DNA from: Fluviicoccus keumensis
Lineage (GTDB): Bacteria; Pseudomonadota; Gammaproteobacteria; Pseudomonadales; Moraxellaceae
NCBI RefSeq assembly: GCF_004217445.1
Contig: NZ_SHKX01000013.1
Coordinates: 62,001 to 126,000 of the forward strand
Direction of reading: 5' to 3'
DNA length: 64,000 nucleotides
A program made the position numbers and the translations under genes. The notes beneath the pieces are model-generated. The model saw only the letters and a program-made list of their open reading frames with translations, was not told the origin of the DNA and did not search any database. This document shows positions 35,799-47,345 of the stretch, in pieces (position 1 is the first letter of the stretch; each line of letters opens with the position of its first letter).

Positions 35799-36527
35799 AT
35801 GACTATCAAAAAATCCCTGTCCGCCGCGCTGGCCGCCCTGGCCCTGACCGGAGGACTACCGGCGATATCCCACGCCGACGTGGACGATGACCTGGACGAA
35901 CTGCGCGGCACCAGCGCCTATAACGAATGGCAGCTGGTGAAGAACGATACCCGACGCAACATCCGCGCCTGGACCAAGCACGAGGACGGCAAGGGGGTGC
36001 GTTCCTTCAAGCTGGATTACATCGTCGATGCGCCGTTCCTGACCGTGGCGCGCGTCTATCTGGACATTGAAAACTACACCCGCTGGTTCTGGACGGTGCG
36101 CGAAGCCCGCATCCTGAAAAAGGTTTCTCCCACCGAGTTTTACTACTACGTGCAGCACGACGCGCCGGTGACCCTGCCCGACCGCGACGCCGTCATTCAT
36201 GTGAACGTGGAACCCTATAATCCGAAAAAGGGTTATGGCGCGCTGCGCCTGAAAGCCGCGCCACAGTTCATTCCGCCGAAACCGCCGCTGGTGCGGATGG
36301 ACGCCGAGGACATGGTGGTCAAGTTCTCCCCGATCGACAAGGACAAGGTGCGGGTGGAAGTGGAAGGCTTCATTGATCCGGGCGGACTGGCGCCGGCCTG
36401 GGCGATCAACGCAGTGCAACGGCAAGCCCCCTACTTTACGGTGCTGGGCCTGCAGCGGATGGTGTTGCTGCCGCAATACAAGGATGGCAAGGGACCATTG
36501 CCGTTCAACCTGATTCCGGAGGAATGA
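35799..36527 (+). CDS. Secreted START/SRPBCC-like domain protein
   Basis: 242 residues with a signal peptide (SLSAALAALALTGGLPAISHA). One START-like lipid-binding domain follows: EWQLVKNDTRRNIRAWTKHEDGKGVRSFKLDYIVDAP, then LDIENYTRWFWTVREARIL, YYVQHDAPVTLPDRDAVIH and a C-terminal helix (APAWAINAVQRQAPYFTVLGLQRM). Such proteins bind hydrophobic ligands; here it would act in the periplasm. A paralogue with the same layout is at 59075-59785. A hairpin at 36537-36560 follows the gene. Confidence 0.85.
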   Translation: MTIKKSLSAALAALALTGGLPAISHADVDDDLDELRGTSAYNEWQLVKNDTRRNIRAWTKHEDGKGVRSFKLDYIVDAPFLTVARVYLDIENYTRWFWTVREARILKKVSPTEFYYYVQHDAPVTLPDRDAVIHVNVEPYNPKKGYGALRLKAAPQFIPPKPPLVRMDAEDMVVKFSPIDKDKVRVEVEGFIDPGGLAPAWAINAVQRQAPYFTVLGLQRMVLLPQYKDGKGPLPFNLIPEE

Positions 36528-36536
36528 GCACAGGCA

Positions 36537-36560
36537 GCGGAGACCGGGAATGGTCTCCGC
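36537..36560 (+). terminator. Hairpin after the START-like gene
   Basis: GCGGAGACC (36537-36545) pairs with GGTCTCCGC (36552-36560), followed by TATCTTCC. The T-run is poor, so confidence is moderate. Confidence 0.55.
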
Positions 36561-36584
36561 TATCTTCCATGTCGCCGAATGACA

Positions 36585-36621
36585 ATAGTCTGGCCTTATC
36601 AATACCATTGCATTAATTCAT
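36585..36621 (+). promoter_or_regulatory. OxyR-type binding site upstream of katG
   Basis: ATAG-7-TTAT at 36585-36599, a seven-base gap, then ATTG-7-TCAT at 36607-36621: four quarter-sites in OxyR spacing, the first nearly perfect. Confidence 0.6.
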
Positions 36622-36689
36622 TGGCCTCTAACGAACGGCCTGTCTAGTCTTCCTGTACACCCCGGATTCATCCAAAGGAAGGCAAAATC

Positions 36690-38900
<2,211 letters not shown>

Positions 38901-38908
38901 GCCACAAC

Positions 38909-38953
38909 CTGACCGGGCAGGACAGCTGATTGAAGCTTAGCCTGCCCGGTCAG
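38909..38953 (+). terminator. Long hairpin after katG
   Basis: CTGACCGGGCAGG (38909-38921) pairs perfectly with CCTGCCCGGTCAG (38941-38953), a 13-base stem with a 19-base loop and no T-run. Confidence 0.55.
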
Positions 38954-38960
38954 ACGGTCA

Positions 38961-39123
38961 TCACGGCAGCACCAGCTCCACCCGCCGGTTCTTCGCCCGT
39001 CCGCTCTCGGCGCTGTTGGAAGCCACCGGCGACAGGTTGGCCACGCCCTTGGCCAGCAACCGCGACGGATCAATCCCGTACCCCTTGGCCAGCGCATCGG
39101 CCACGGCTTGCGCCCGGCTCAGG
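38961..39123 (-). pseudogene. Remnant of an OmpA-type peptidoglycan-binding domain
   Basis: About 53 codons match only the C-terminal half of the OmpA/MotB domain: LSRAQAVADALAKGYGIDPSRL, then NSAESGRAKNRRVELVLP up to a stop codon. The expected N-terminal half of the domain, signal peptide and start codon are missing; the sequence upstream in frame is unrelated basic residues. It sits between the katG hairpin and copZ. Confidence 0.7.
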
Positions 39124-39195
39124 GGGGATTGAGCGGACGGCATGGTGACGGAAGGACCCGGCAATTTCAACCGCGCCCGGTTCACGCACAGGGCG

Positions 39196-39399
39196 TCAGC
39201 TGACGACCTCCGGCGTATAGCCCGCCTCCTGAATCGCCTGCCGCAATTCCCCGGCCTCCGCCGTTGCCGACGCAATCGTCACCCGGTGCGTCGTCAGGTC
39301 GATTTCCACCCGCGCCGCTGGATCAATATCATGAACCGCTTTGTTGATGAGCCCGGCGCAGTGGCCGCAGGTCATGTCATGGACGTTGAAAACAATCAT
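39196..39399 (-). CDS. copZ: Copper chaperone CopZ-like (HMA domain)
   Basis: 67-residue heavy-metal-associated domain; the metal-binding loop is MTCGHC near residues 9-14 (FNVHDMTCGHCAGLINKAVHDI). It binds Cu(I) and would hand it to CopA, encoded divergently. AGGAG precedes the start. A CueR-type operator lies 47-67 bases upstream. Confidence 0.92.
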   Translation of the reverse strand: MIVFNVHDMTCGHCAGLINKAVHDIDPAARVEIDLTTHRVTIASATAEAGELRQAIQEAGYTPEVVS

Positions 39400-39445
39400 G
39401 GTGCTCTCCTGTAAATGGCGTTAAGCCTGGCAGGATCAAGCCTGA

Positions 39446-39466
39446 AGCTTGCCACGGTGGGAAGGT
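39446..39466 (-). promoter_or_regulatory. CueR-type operator of copZ
   Basis: On the minus strand ACCTTCCC-ACCGT-GGCAAGCT, following a -35 TTGACC whose spacing to the -10 is long (about 19), as in MerR-class promoters. Confidence 0.7.
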
Positions 39467-39507
39467 CAACCCCCGTTGACGCGTGCAAAGGTTTTTTATT
39501 TTCGGGC

Positions 39508-39538
39508 TTGACCTTGCCATAATGGGAAGGTTCAAAGT
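39508..39538 (+). promoter_or_regulatory. CueR-type operator/promoter of copA
   Basis: -35 TTGACC at 39508-39513 overlaps the dyad ACCTTGCC (39511-39518) / GGGAAGGT (39524-39531). A 19-base spacer leads to a weak -10 (CAAAGT), typical of MerR-family activation by DNA untwisting. Confidence 0.75.
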
Positions 39539-39573
39539 GACCGTCATCTGCAAGGGCCCTTCCGGAGAAGACC

Positions 39574-41817
39574 ATGAATACCTCAACCGCTGATGACAAG
39601 ACGGGAACCGGTTCGCTGGAACTGAAAATCGACGGCATGACCTGCGCCTCCTGCGTGGCGCGAGTGGAAAAGGCGCTACGGAAAGTCCCCGGCGTCAAGG
39701 ATGCCTCCGTCAACCTCGCCACCGAGAAAGCCACCATCGCCGCCGGCCCGGCCGTGTCCTTCGCGCAACTGGCGGCCGCCGTGGTCAAGGCCGGATACAG
39801 CGTCGCCGCTGTCAGCGATGATGGCGTGGAAGCCGCGCCGCCAACCCGCCGCCTGCCGGAATGGTGGCCGGTGGCCGTCGCCGCCCTGCTCACCCTGCCG
39901 CTGACCGCGCCGATGCTGCTGGCGCTGGTCAGGATCGACTTCATGCTGGACGGCTGGTGGCAACTGGCGCTGGCGACGCCGGTGCAGTTCTGGCTGGGCG
40001 CGCGCTTCTACCGGGGCGGCTGGAAGGCGGCGCGGGCGCTGTCCGGCAACATGGACCTGCTGGTGGCGATCGGCACCTCGGCCGCCTACGGCATGTCGCT
40101 GTACCTGCTGCTGGAGCATGGCGAACACGGCATGCCGCACCTCTATTTCGAAGGCTCGGCGGTGGTGATCACGCTGGTGCTGCTGGGCAAGTGGCTGGAA
40201 ACCCGCGCCAAGCGCCAGACCACCGACGCCATCCGCGCCCTCAACGCCCTGCGGCCCACCGTGGCGTGGGTGCAGGTGGGCGCGCAGGAAGTGGAAGTGC
40301 CGGTGGCGCAGGTGGCGGTGGGCGATACCGTCATCGTCCGTCCCGGCGAGCGCCTGCCGGTGGACGGCCGCATCACCGAGGGCCACAGCCATGTTGACGA
40401 AGCCCTGATTACCGGCGAAAGCCTGCCCGTCTCCAAGCAGCCCGGCGACCGCGTCACCGGCGGCTCGGTCAACGGCGAAGGGGTGCTGCGGGTGCTGACC
40501 GACGCCGTCGGCGCGGAAACCACGCTGGCGCGCATCATCCGTCTGGTGGAATCGGCGCAGGCGGCGAAAGCACCGATCCAGCGGCTGGTCGACCGGGTCA
40601 GCGCCGTGTTCGTCCCCGTGGTGCTGGCGATCGCCCTGCTGACGTTCGCCGGATGGATGCTGGCAGGTGCGGCCTGGGAACAGGCACTGATCAACGCCGT
40701 GGCGGTGCTGGTGATCGCCTGCCCCTGCGCGCTGGGGCTGGCCACGCCGACCGCGATCATGGTCGGCACCGGCGTCGCCGCGCGGCACGGCATCCTGATC
40801 AAGGACGCCGAGGCGCTGGAGATCGCCCATGCCGTCACGGCCGTCGCCTTCGACAAGACCGGCACCCTCACCGAGGGCAAGCCCGCCCTCACCGACCTCC
40901 TCCCGGCCGACGGCTTCGACCGCGACGAAGTGTTGCGCCACGCCGCCGCCCTGCAACAGTTCAGCGACCACCCGCTGGCGCACGCGGTGATGACGGCCGT
41001 GGCCGCTGCCGGACTCGACATCCCCCCCGCCACCGGCGCGGCCGCCCTGCCCGGACGCGGTGTGCGCGGCGAGGTGGACGGCACGGTCTGGATGCTGGGC
41101 AGCACCCGCCTGCGGGAAGAGCATGCCGACGCCCCGGAGGCCCTGCTGGCCGAGGCGCAACGGCTGGAAGGCGACGGCCGCAGCCTGTCCTGGCTGCTGC
41201 GCGAAGATGCCCATGGGGCGGTCGTGGCCGGGCTGCTGGCCTTCGGCGACACCCTCAAGCCGGAATCGCGTTCCGCCGTGGCGCGCCTGCAGGCGCTGGG
41301 CGTGCGCACGGTGATGCTGACCGGCGACAACCCCGGCAGCGCTCGTGTGGTGGCCCGCGAACTGCACATCGACGAAGTGCATGCCGGACTGCTGCCCGGC
41401 GACAAGGCCGGGATCATCCGCGCCCTGCGCGCCGGGGGCAGGGTGGTGGCGATGGTCGGCGACGGTCTCAACGACGCCCCGGCGCTGACGGCGGCGGATG
41501 TCGGCCTCGGGCTGTCCACCGGCACCGATGTCGCCATGGAATCGGCGGGCATTACCCTGATGCGCGGCGACCCGCGCCTGGTGGCGGACGCCTTCGACAT
41601 CTCGCGCCGCACCTACGGCAAGATCCGGCAGGGGCTGTTCTGGGCCTTCGCCTACAACGTGCTGGGCATCCCGCTGGCGGCGCTGGGCCTGCTCAGTCCG
41701 GTGGTGGCCGGGGCGGCCATGGCCTTCAGCAGCGTCAGCGTCGTCACCAACGCCCTGCTGCTGAAGCGCTGGCGCGGGGCATCGGATAGCGGCAGCGAAG
41801 GGAGGAAAACGCCATGA
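39574..41817 (+). CDS. copA: Copper-exporting P-type ATPase CopA
   Basis: 747 residues. One N-terminal HMA domain (MTCASC). Eight membrane helices are expected, with the metal-site CPC at C383/C385 (ACPCALGLATP). The phosphorylation motif DKTGT is at D427, with TGDN and GDGLNDAPAL in the ATP-binding region. These are P1B-1 features: Cu(I) export to the periplasm. GGAG precedes the start. The cueR gene overlaps the stop codon (ATGA), so the regulator is made from the same transcript as its target. Confidence 0.97.
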   Translation: MNTSTADDKTGTGSLELKIDGMTCASCVARVEKALRKVPGVKDASVNLATEKATIAAGPAVSFAQLAAAVVKAGYSVAAVSDDGVEAAPPTRRLPEWWPVAVAALLTLPLTAPMLLALVRIDFMLDGWWQLALATPVQFWLGARFYRGGWKAARALSGNMDLLVAIGTSAAYGMSLYLLLEHGEHGMPHLYFEGSAVVITLVLLGKWLETRAKRQTTDAIRALNALRPTVAWVQVGAQEVEVPVAQVAVGDTVIVRPGERLPVDGRITEGHSHVDEALITGESLPVSKQPGDRVTGGSVNGEGVLRVLTDAVGAETTLARIIRLVESAQAAKAPIQRLVDRVSAVFVPVVLAIALLTFAGWMLAGAAWEQALINAVAVLVIACPCALGLATPTAIMVGTGVAARHGILIKDAEALEIAHAVTAVAFDKTGTLTEGKPALTDLLPADGFDRDEVLRHAAALQQFSDHPLAHAVMTAVAAAGLDIPPATGAAALPGRGVRGEVDGTVWMLGSTRLREEHADAPEALLAEAQRLEGDGRSLSWLLREDAHGAVVAGLLAFGDTLKPESRSAVARLQALGVRTVMLTGDNPGSARVVARELHIDEVHAGLLPGDKAGIIRALRAGGRVVAMVGDGLNDAPALTAADVGLGLSTGTDVAMESAGITLMRGDPRLVADAFDISRRTYGKIRQGLFWAFAYNVLGIPLAALGLLSPVVAGAAMAFSSVSVVTNALLLKRWRGASDSGSEGRKTP

Positions 41818-42239
41818 ATATCGGTGAAGCGGCCAAGGCCTCCGGGGTCACGGCCAAGATGATCCGCCATTACGAAAGCGCCGGGCTGCTGGCCCCGGCC
41901 TGGCGCGGCGACAACGGCTACCGGCGCTATGCCGAAAAGGATATCCACCTGCTGCGCTTCATCCGCCGCTCACGCGATCTGGGATTCTCGCTGGAGGAAA
42001 TCCGGGGGTTGCTGGACCTGTGGGAAAACCGTGAGCGTTCCAGCCGCGAGGTGAAGGCGCTGGCGCAAACGCATCTGGCGGAACTGGAGCGCAAACTGGC
42101 GGAGTTGCAGGCGATGAAGGCGACGCTGAAGCAACTGGTGGCGGGGTGTCAGGGGGATGACCGGCCGGATTGTCCGATCTTGCAGGAACTGGCGGGGGAA
42201 GCCGGCGGCGGATGCGGGCATGGGTGCGAGGGGGAATGA
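41814..42239 (+). CDS. cueR: CueR, Cu(I)-responsive MerR-family regulator
   Basis: 141 residues. Helix-turn-helix MNIGEAAKASGVTAKMIRHYESAGLL and GYRRYAEKDIHLLRFI, a dimerising coiled coil, and the metal loop GCQGDDRPDCPIL with the two cysteines of CueR-type Cu(I) sensors. An additional His/Cys-rich tail (GGGCGHGCEGE) is present. Overlaps copA by four bases. It should act on the two dyads at 39446-39466 and 39508-39538. Confidence 0.95.
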   Translation: MNIGEAAKASGVTAKMIRHYESAGLLAPAWRGDNGYRRYAEKDIHLLRFIRRSRDLGFSLEEIRGLLDLWENRERSSREVKALAQTHLAELERKLAELQAMKATLKQLVAGCQGDDRPDCPILQELAGEAGGGCGHGCEGE

Positions 42240-42251
42240 ACCGTCGGCATG

Positions 42252-42287
42252 AAAAAAGCCCCGTTCCGGAGGGAACGGGGCTTTTTT
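42252..42287. terminator. Bidirectional terminator between cueR and tRNA-Gly
   Basis: AAAAAA, GCCCCGTTCC, a 4-base loop, GGAACGGGGC, TTTTTT: perfect 10-base stem with T-runs on both strands. Confidence 0.95.
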
Positions 42288-42294
42288 CAGAATC

Positions 42295-42368
42295 TGGAGC
42301 GGGCGAAGGGAATCGAACCCTCAGCTCTAGCTTGGGAAGCTAGGGTATTACCACTATACGACGCCCGC
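42295..42368 (-). tRNA. tRNA-Gly(CCC)
   Basis: On the minus strand: acceptor GCGGGCG pairs with CGCCCGC, T discriminator and encoded CCA. The anticodon stem CTAGC/GCTAG encloses TTCCCAA, giving anticodon CCC. T-loop GGTTCGATTCC is present. Length 74 with CCA. Confidence 0.97.
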
Positions 42369-42416
42369 ATCGAGCGACGATTGTAGAAGGCGGCACCCGC
42401 GAAGGCAAGCGCCGCA

Positions 42417-43826
42417 TCAATCCGCAATCCAGTTGCCGTGGAAGCCCATCGGCACCCGCACCCCCAGCTCGATCACCGCCTGCGGCTCCCCGCCCAGATC
42501 GCCCGCATTGACAATCACCACCTGGCTGCGCGCCCGCGCCAGATCGTAGACATAGGACAGCAGCCAGCCGTCATCCTCGGCGCTGTCGGCGGAACGCGGC
42601 ACGAACACCACTTCCCCGGTGGCATGGCTGGGCCCATAATGGTGGAAGTCGATCTTGCCGGTGTGCAGGTCATGGCGGATCAGCGGCTGCGGCAACTGGT
42701 TGTCGATGTCGATGCCCGCCGAATAGGCGTAGCGGTAAGGCTGACCCGTCAGCCGCTCGTCAAAACGCGGGAATTCCTGGCCCATCTCCGACAGCACCGT
42801 GCGTTGCACCCGCCGCGTGGCGTTATCCAGTTTCCAGCGCTCGAACGTGACCTTCTGGCTTTCCGGGCCGTGCAGCGAACGGTCGAACATGCGCTCGTGC
42901 ACCACCACGTCGAGAATGGCGCTGCCGTCCGGCAGGTCGTAGGCATTGCAGGGATGGAATACATAACAGGGATCGACGCTGAACCAGCGCACCTCCTCCG
43001 CCCCGCCCTGCTTCGGCAGCAGCCCGACACGCGCCTGATGCTTCGGATTCCAGGCATAGGGCAGGCCGGAACCTTGCAGCATCGACTTCACCGAGAAGGT
43101 CACCGGCAGGTCGAGGATCACCACCTGACTTTGGGTGATGGCGCAATCGTGGATCATCGGGCCGTGGCTGACCGGCACGTTCACCCGCCGCACCACCTGT
43201 CCGGCGGCGTCGATGACGACATGCTGCACCCGGTTCTGGTACAGCGGGTCATAGCAGACCGCATGCAGGCAGCCGGATTGCGGGTCCCGATGCGGATGGG
43301 CGGAAAAGGCGGTGCGGACAGCGCTGTCGAACAGGCCGTGCTTCACCGTGTTCAGCTCGCCGTCCATCTCCACCGGCAGCGCGCCCGCTTCCACCAGCGC
43401 CCACAGCCGCCCGGCATGACCGATGATGTTGGTGTTCACCACCTCGATGGCGCCGCGACGCGGACCGGGCGCTTTTGGTCGTCCCAGCGCCTTGTTGACG
43501 CCGTCGACACCCACCCAGCGGTTGCGGTACCACTGCGCCTTGCCGTCACGCAGGTGCAGGCCGTGCACCATGCCGTCGCCCAGGAACCAATGGTAAGCGC
43601 CGGGGTTGGCCACGTTCAGCGGGTTGGGGCCGATGCGCGCCAGCAGGCCGTTCAGTTCCTTGGGGATCTTGCCCGTCACCTTCAGGTCGGTGACGGTGCT
43701 TTCAACATTGACTGGGGCCAGTGCGCCCGCCAGATAGGGGTTTTCCGGGTTATAGGGAACCCGTTTCTGCAGGTTGCGGATCAGCCAGGCGGTGCCGCGC
43801 TCGGCAAAGGCTTCGACGGTGGACAT
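42417..43826 (-). CDS. Carotenoid oxygenase (RPE65/CCD family)
   Basis: 469 residues. Non-heme iron dioxygenase cleaving carotenoid-like or stilbene-like double bonds. Candidate iron-ligand histidines appear in FSAHPHRDP, SHGPMIHDCA, VFHPCNAYD and at the C-terminus GFHGNWIAD. Other family blocks are NGLLARIGPNPLN, HWFLGDGMVHGLHL and DNQLPQPLIRHDL. ATG 43826 is chosen because GAGGGA lies six bases before; the frame is open far upstream. No signal peptide. The substrate is unknown; no carotenoid biosynthesis genes are in the window. Confidence 0.93.
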   Translation of the reverse strand: MSTVEAFAERGTAWLIRNLQKRVPYNPENPYLAGALAPVNVESTVTDLKVTGKIPKELNGLLARIGPNPLNVANPGAYHWFLGDGMVHGLHLRDGKAQWYRNRWVGVDGVNKALGRPKAPGPRRGAIEVVNTNIIGHAGRLWALVEAGALPVEMDGELNTVKHGLFDSAVRTAFSAHPHRDPQSGCLHAVCYDPLYQNRVQHVVIDAAGQVVRRVNVPVSHGPMIHDCAITQSQVVILDLPVTFSVKSMLQGSGLPYAWNPKHQARVGLLPKQGGAEEVRWFSVDPCYVFHPCNAYDLPDGSAILDVVVHERMFDRSLHGPESQKVTFERWKLDNATRRVQRTVLSEMGQEFPRFDERLTGQPYRYAYSAGIDIDNQLPQPLIRHDLHTGKIDFHHYGPSHATGEVVFVPRSADSAEDDGWLLSYVYDLARARSQVVIVNAGDLGGEPQAVIELGVRVPMGFHGNWIAD

Positions 43827-43967
43827 GGGCATTCCCTCGAGAGTTTTGATCATTATTGCGGCATCATGCGGCCTTATTTTGACATTGTCAACATTGGCGA
43901 TCAGCCCGTCTATTGCCACACATAAAATAGGCCTATACTGAAAAAAAGCCCTGAATGGAACGCCCCT

Positions 43968-44690
43968 ATGAAAGCGGTCGCCCGGCACTTAGCGATGATT
44001 GCGATTTGGCTGTCTGCCGCCACGGTCGCGCAGGCGGAAATGGACACCGATGTGGTCGCTACGCCCACGCAGGCGACCGCACCGCGCCCGGCGACCACCG
44101 CGGGCATGGCGGCCGACAGCTACCTTGGGCTGTTCACCGGCCCCGGCGGCTCGTTCGAAACCACGGTCTCCGCCACCAGCCAGTGTTTCTTCTGCGTTCC
44201 GATCAGCGCCAGCCATCCGGTGCAATTCGAAGGCGGCAATATGGCCGGAGTTCGCGGCGGCTTCTGGAAACGGGGCGACCGCCTGCAGCCCGGGATGTCC
44301 ATGGAATTCCTGCATGGCAGTCATACCAGCAGCAATGCCGATGTCAGCTACGATGTTTTTACCGTGTCGCCGATGCTGCGGCTTACCCCCTTCTCCTCGC
44401 TCGCGCAACATGGCGTCACGCTGGGCCTTTATGCCGGGGTATCGCTGTGTCTGGTGGCCGGAGGAAGCGCGAGTGTGACTTTCCCGGAATTCTCCCGGTC
44501 GGTTTCAGGGCGGGTGAAAGGCAACGGCACCGCCGTGATGGCCGGAATCTCCGTGGACTACCGGCGGCTGTCATTGCAACTGGAAAAACGCTCGCTGTCG
44601 CTGGATCTGGATTTCGAGGATCTGGGCGATAACGGCAGTCTGGAGGTTTCCACCGGACAAACCGCCGTCGGCATCGCCCTGAAATTCTGA
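43968..44690 (+). CDS. Predicted outer-membrane beta-barrel protein
   Basis: 240 residues with signal peptide (MIAIWLSAATVAQAE) and a Thr/Ala-rich linker. Alternating hydrophobic beta-strands (GVRGGFWKRG, LQPGMSMEFLHG, VTLGLYAGVSLCLVAG, TAVMAGISVDYRRLSLQLEKRSL) run to the terminal phenylalanine (TAVGIALKF), the outer-membrane barrel signature. The size suits an eight-stranded barrel. Two cysteines (CFFC) near residue 70 may form a disulfide. Function unknown. Confidence 0.75.
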   Translation: MKAVARHLAMIAIWLSAATVAQAEMDTDVVATPTQATAPRPATTAGMAADSYLGLFTGPGGSFETTVSATSQCFFCVPISASHPVQFEGGNMAGVRGGFWKRGDRLQPGMSMEFLHGSHTSSNADVSYDVFTVSPMLRLTPFSSLAQHGVTLGLYAGVSLCLVAGGSASVTFPEFSRSVSGRVKGNGTAVMAGISVDYRRLSLQLEKRSLSLDLDFEDLGDNGSLEVSTGQTAVGIALKF

Positions 44691-44736
44691 ACCCGAAACA
44701 CCAAGGGACAGGACGTTGTCACCTGCCTGTCATGCT

Positions 44737-44760
44737 ATATTTCCATAATTCCGGAAATAT
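44737..44760 (+). promoter_or_regulatory. Probable ArsR operator
   Basis: Inverted repeat ATATTTCC (44737-44744) / GGAAATAT (44753-44760) with an 8-base centre, 20 bases before the arsR start codon and over the likely -10 region. Confidence 0.65.
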
Positions 44761-44779
44761 CGAACATAAGGCCTCCGCC

Positions 44780-45115
44780 ATGCCCCTGAACGCGCCCGAC
44801 GCCGTCACCCGACTTGCCGCCCTGGCCCAGGAAACCCGTCTCGCCATCTTCCGCCTGCTGGTGCAGCAAGGACCGGAAGGCTTGCCCGTCAGTCGCATCA
44901 GTGATGGGCTGGACGGACTGCCCGGCTCGACGCTGTCCTTCCACCTCAAGGAATTGCAGCATGCCGGACTGGTGCGCTCGCGGCAGGAAGGCCGCTCGGT
45001 GATTTACAGCGCCCATTACCCGGCCATGAACGAGCTGATCGGCTTCCTCACCGCCAACTGCTGCGGCGGCGAGACCTGTGAACTGACTTCCGGCGAATCC
45101 GCCGCCTGCTGCTGA
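44780..45115 (+). CDS. arsR: ArsR-family As(III)-responsive repressor
   Basis: 111 residues. Winged helix LAALAQETRLAIFRLLVQQGPEGLPVS, recognition helix PGSTLSFHLKELQHAGLVRSRQEGRSVIYSA. Metal-binding cysteines are not in the helix but at the C-terminus (NCCGGETC, C94/C95/C100), the pattern of Acidithiobacillus-type ArsR. A further CC ends the protein. It starts at ATG 44780. First gene of the arsenic operon. Confidence 0.93.
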   Translation: MPLNAPDAVTRLAALAQETRLAIFRLLVQQGPEGLPVSRISDGLDGLPGSTLSFHLKELQHAGLVRSRQEGRSVIYSAHYPAMNELIGFLTANCCGGETCELTSGESAACC

Positions 45116-45141
45116 ACCCCACCCTGCAAGGAGAATCCCCC

Positions 45142-46139
<998 letters not shown>

Positions 46140-46143
<4 letters not shown>

Positions 46144-47345
46144 CCCCGGCGGTCCGCCAGTACCTGCTGGTCACCGGCAATTACTGGGCCTTCACCCTCA
46201 CCGACGGCGCGCTGCGCATGCTGGTGGTGCTGCATTTCCATGCGCTGGGCTACTCGCCCCTGCAGATCGCGGCACTGTTCCTGTTCTACGAATTCTTCGG
46301 CGTGGTCACCAACCTGCTGGGCGGGTATCTGGGGGCGCGGCTGGGGCTGAACCGCACCATGAACCTGGGGCTGAGCCTGCAGGTGGGGGCGCTGCTGATG
46401 CTGACCGCGCCCGCCGCCTGGCTGACGGTGCCATGGGTGATGGCGGCGCAGGCGCTGTCCGGCATCGCCAAGGACCTGAACAAGATGAGCGCCAAGAGCA
46501 CCATCAAGCTGCTGGTGCCGGAGGGCGAACAAGGCAAGCTCTATCACTGGGTGGCGGTGCTGACCGGCTCGAAGAACGCACTGAAGGGCGCGGGCTTCTT
46601 CCTGGGCGGGGCGTTGCTGGCGGCGGTCGGCTTCACCGGCGCGGTGCTGGGCATGGCGGCGGTGCTGGCGCTGGTCTGGATCGGCAGCCTGATCGGCCTG
46701 AAGCAGGACCTGGGCAAGAAGGCCGCCAAGCCGAAATTCCGCGAGTTGCTGTCGAAGAGCCCGGCGATCAACCGGCTGTCCGGAGCGCGGCTGTTCCTGT
46801 TCGGCGCCCGCGATGTCTGGTTCGTGGTGGCGCTGCCGGTGTACCTGAGTACAGTGTTCGGCTGGAATGTGTCGCAGGTGGGAGCCTTCCTGGCGGCGTG
46901 GGTGATCGGCTACGGGGTGGTGCAATCCTTCGCGCCTTACCTGACCGGCAAGCGTCAGGGCCGGGTGCCGGACGGCCGCGCCGCCTTCGCCTGGGCGGCG
47001 GCGCTGGCGGGAGTTCCGGCGCTGATTGCGCTGGGGCTGGCGGCGGGCGTGTCGCCGTGGTTGATGGTGCCAGGCGGCCTGCTGCTGTTCGGGGCGCTGT
47101 TCGCGGTGAATTCCTCGCTGCACAGCTTTCTGATCGTGTCCTGGGCCAAGGCGGACGGGGTGTCGCTGGACGTGGGTTTTTATTACATGTCGAATGCACT
47201 GGGACGGCTGATCGGGACTATCTTGTCCGGGTGGGTGTTCCAGCAGTGGGGGCTGGAGGCCTGCCTGTGGGTATCGAGCCTGTTCGTGCTGTTGGCGGCC
47301 GCCATTTCGGCCGGATTGCCCCGGCAGGAGCCTGCCCATGTTTGA
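46140..47345 (+). CDS. arsJ: ArsJ, 1-arseno-3-phosphoglycerate exporter
   Basis: 401-residue major-facilitator-type transporter, about 11-12 helices. Family blocks: RQYLLVTGNYWAFTLTDGALRMLVVLHFHALGYSP, FFGVVTNLLGGYLGARLGL, and GIAKDLNKMSAKSTIKLLVP. The start ATG overlaps the GAPDH stop (ATGA), so a longer open frame inside the GAPDH gene is ignored. Exporting the unstable arseno-sugar gives arsenate resistance. Confidence 0.95.

Noticed and set aside
42295..42368. tRNA-Gly as the attachment site of an island
   Set aside because: Both flanks are core-like GC-rich genes, with no integrase and no repeated tRNA 3' end nearby.
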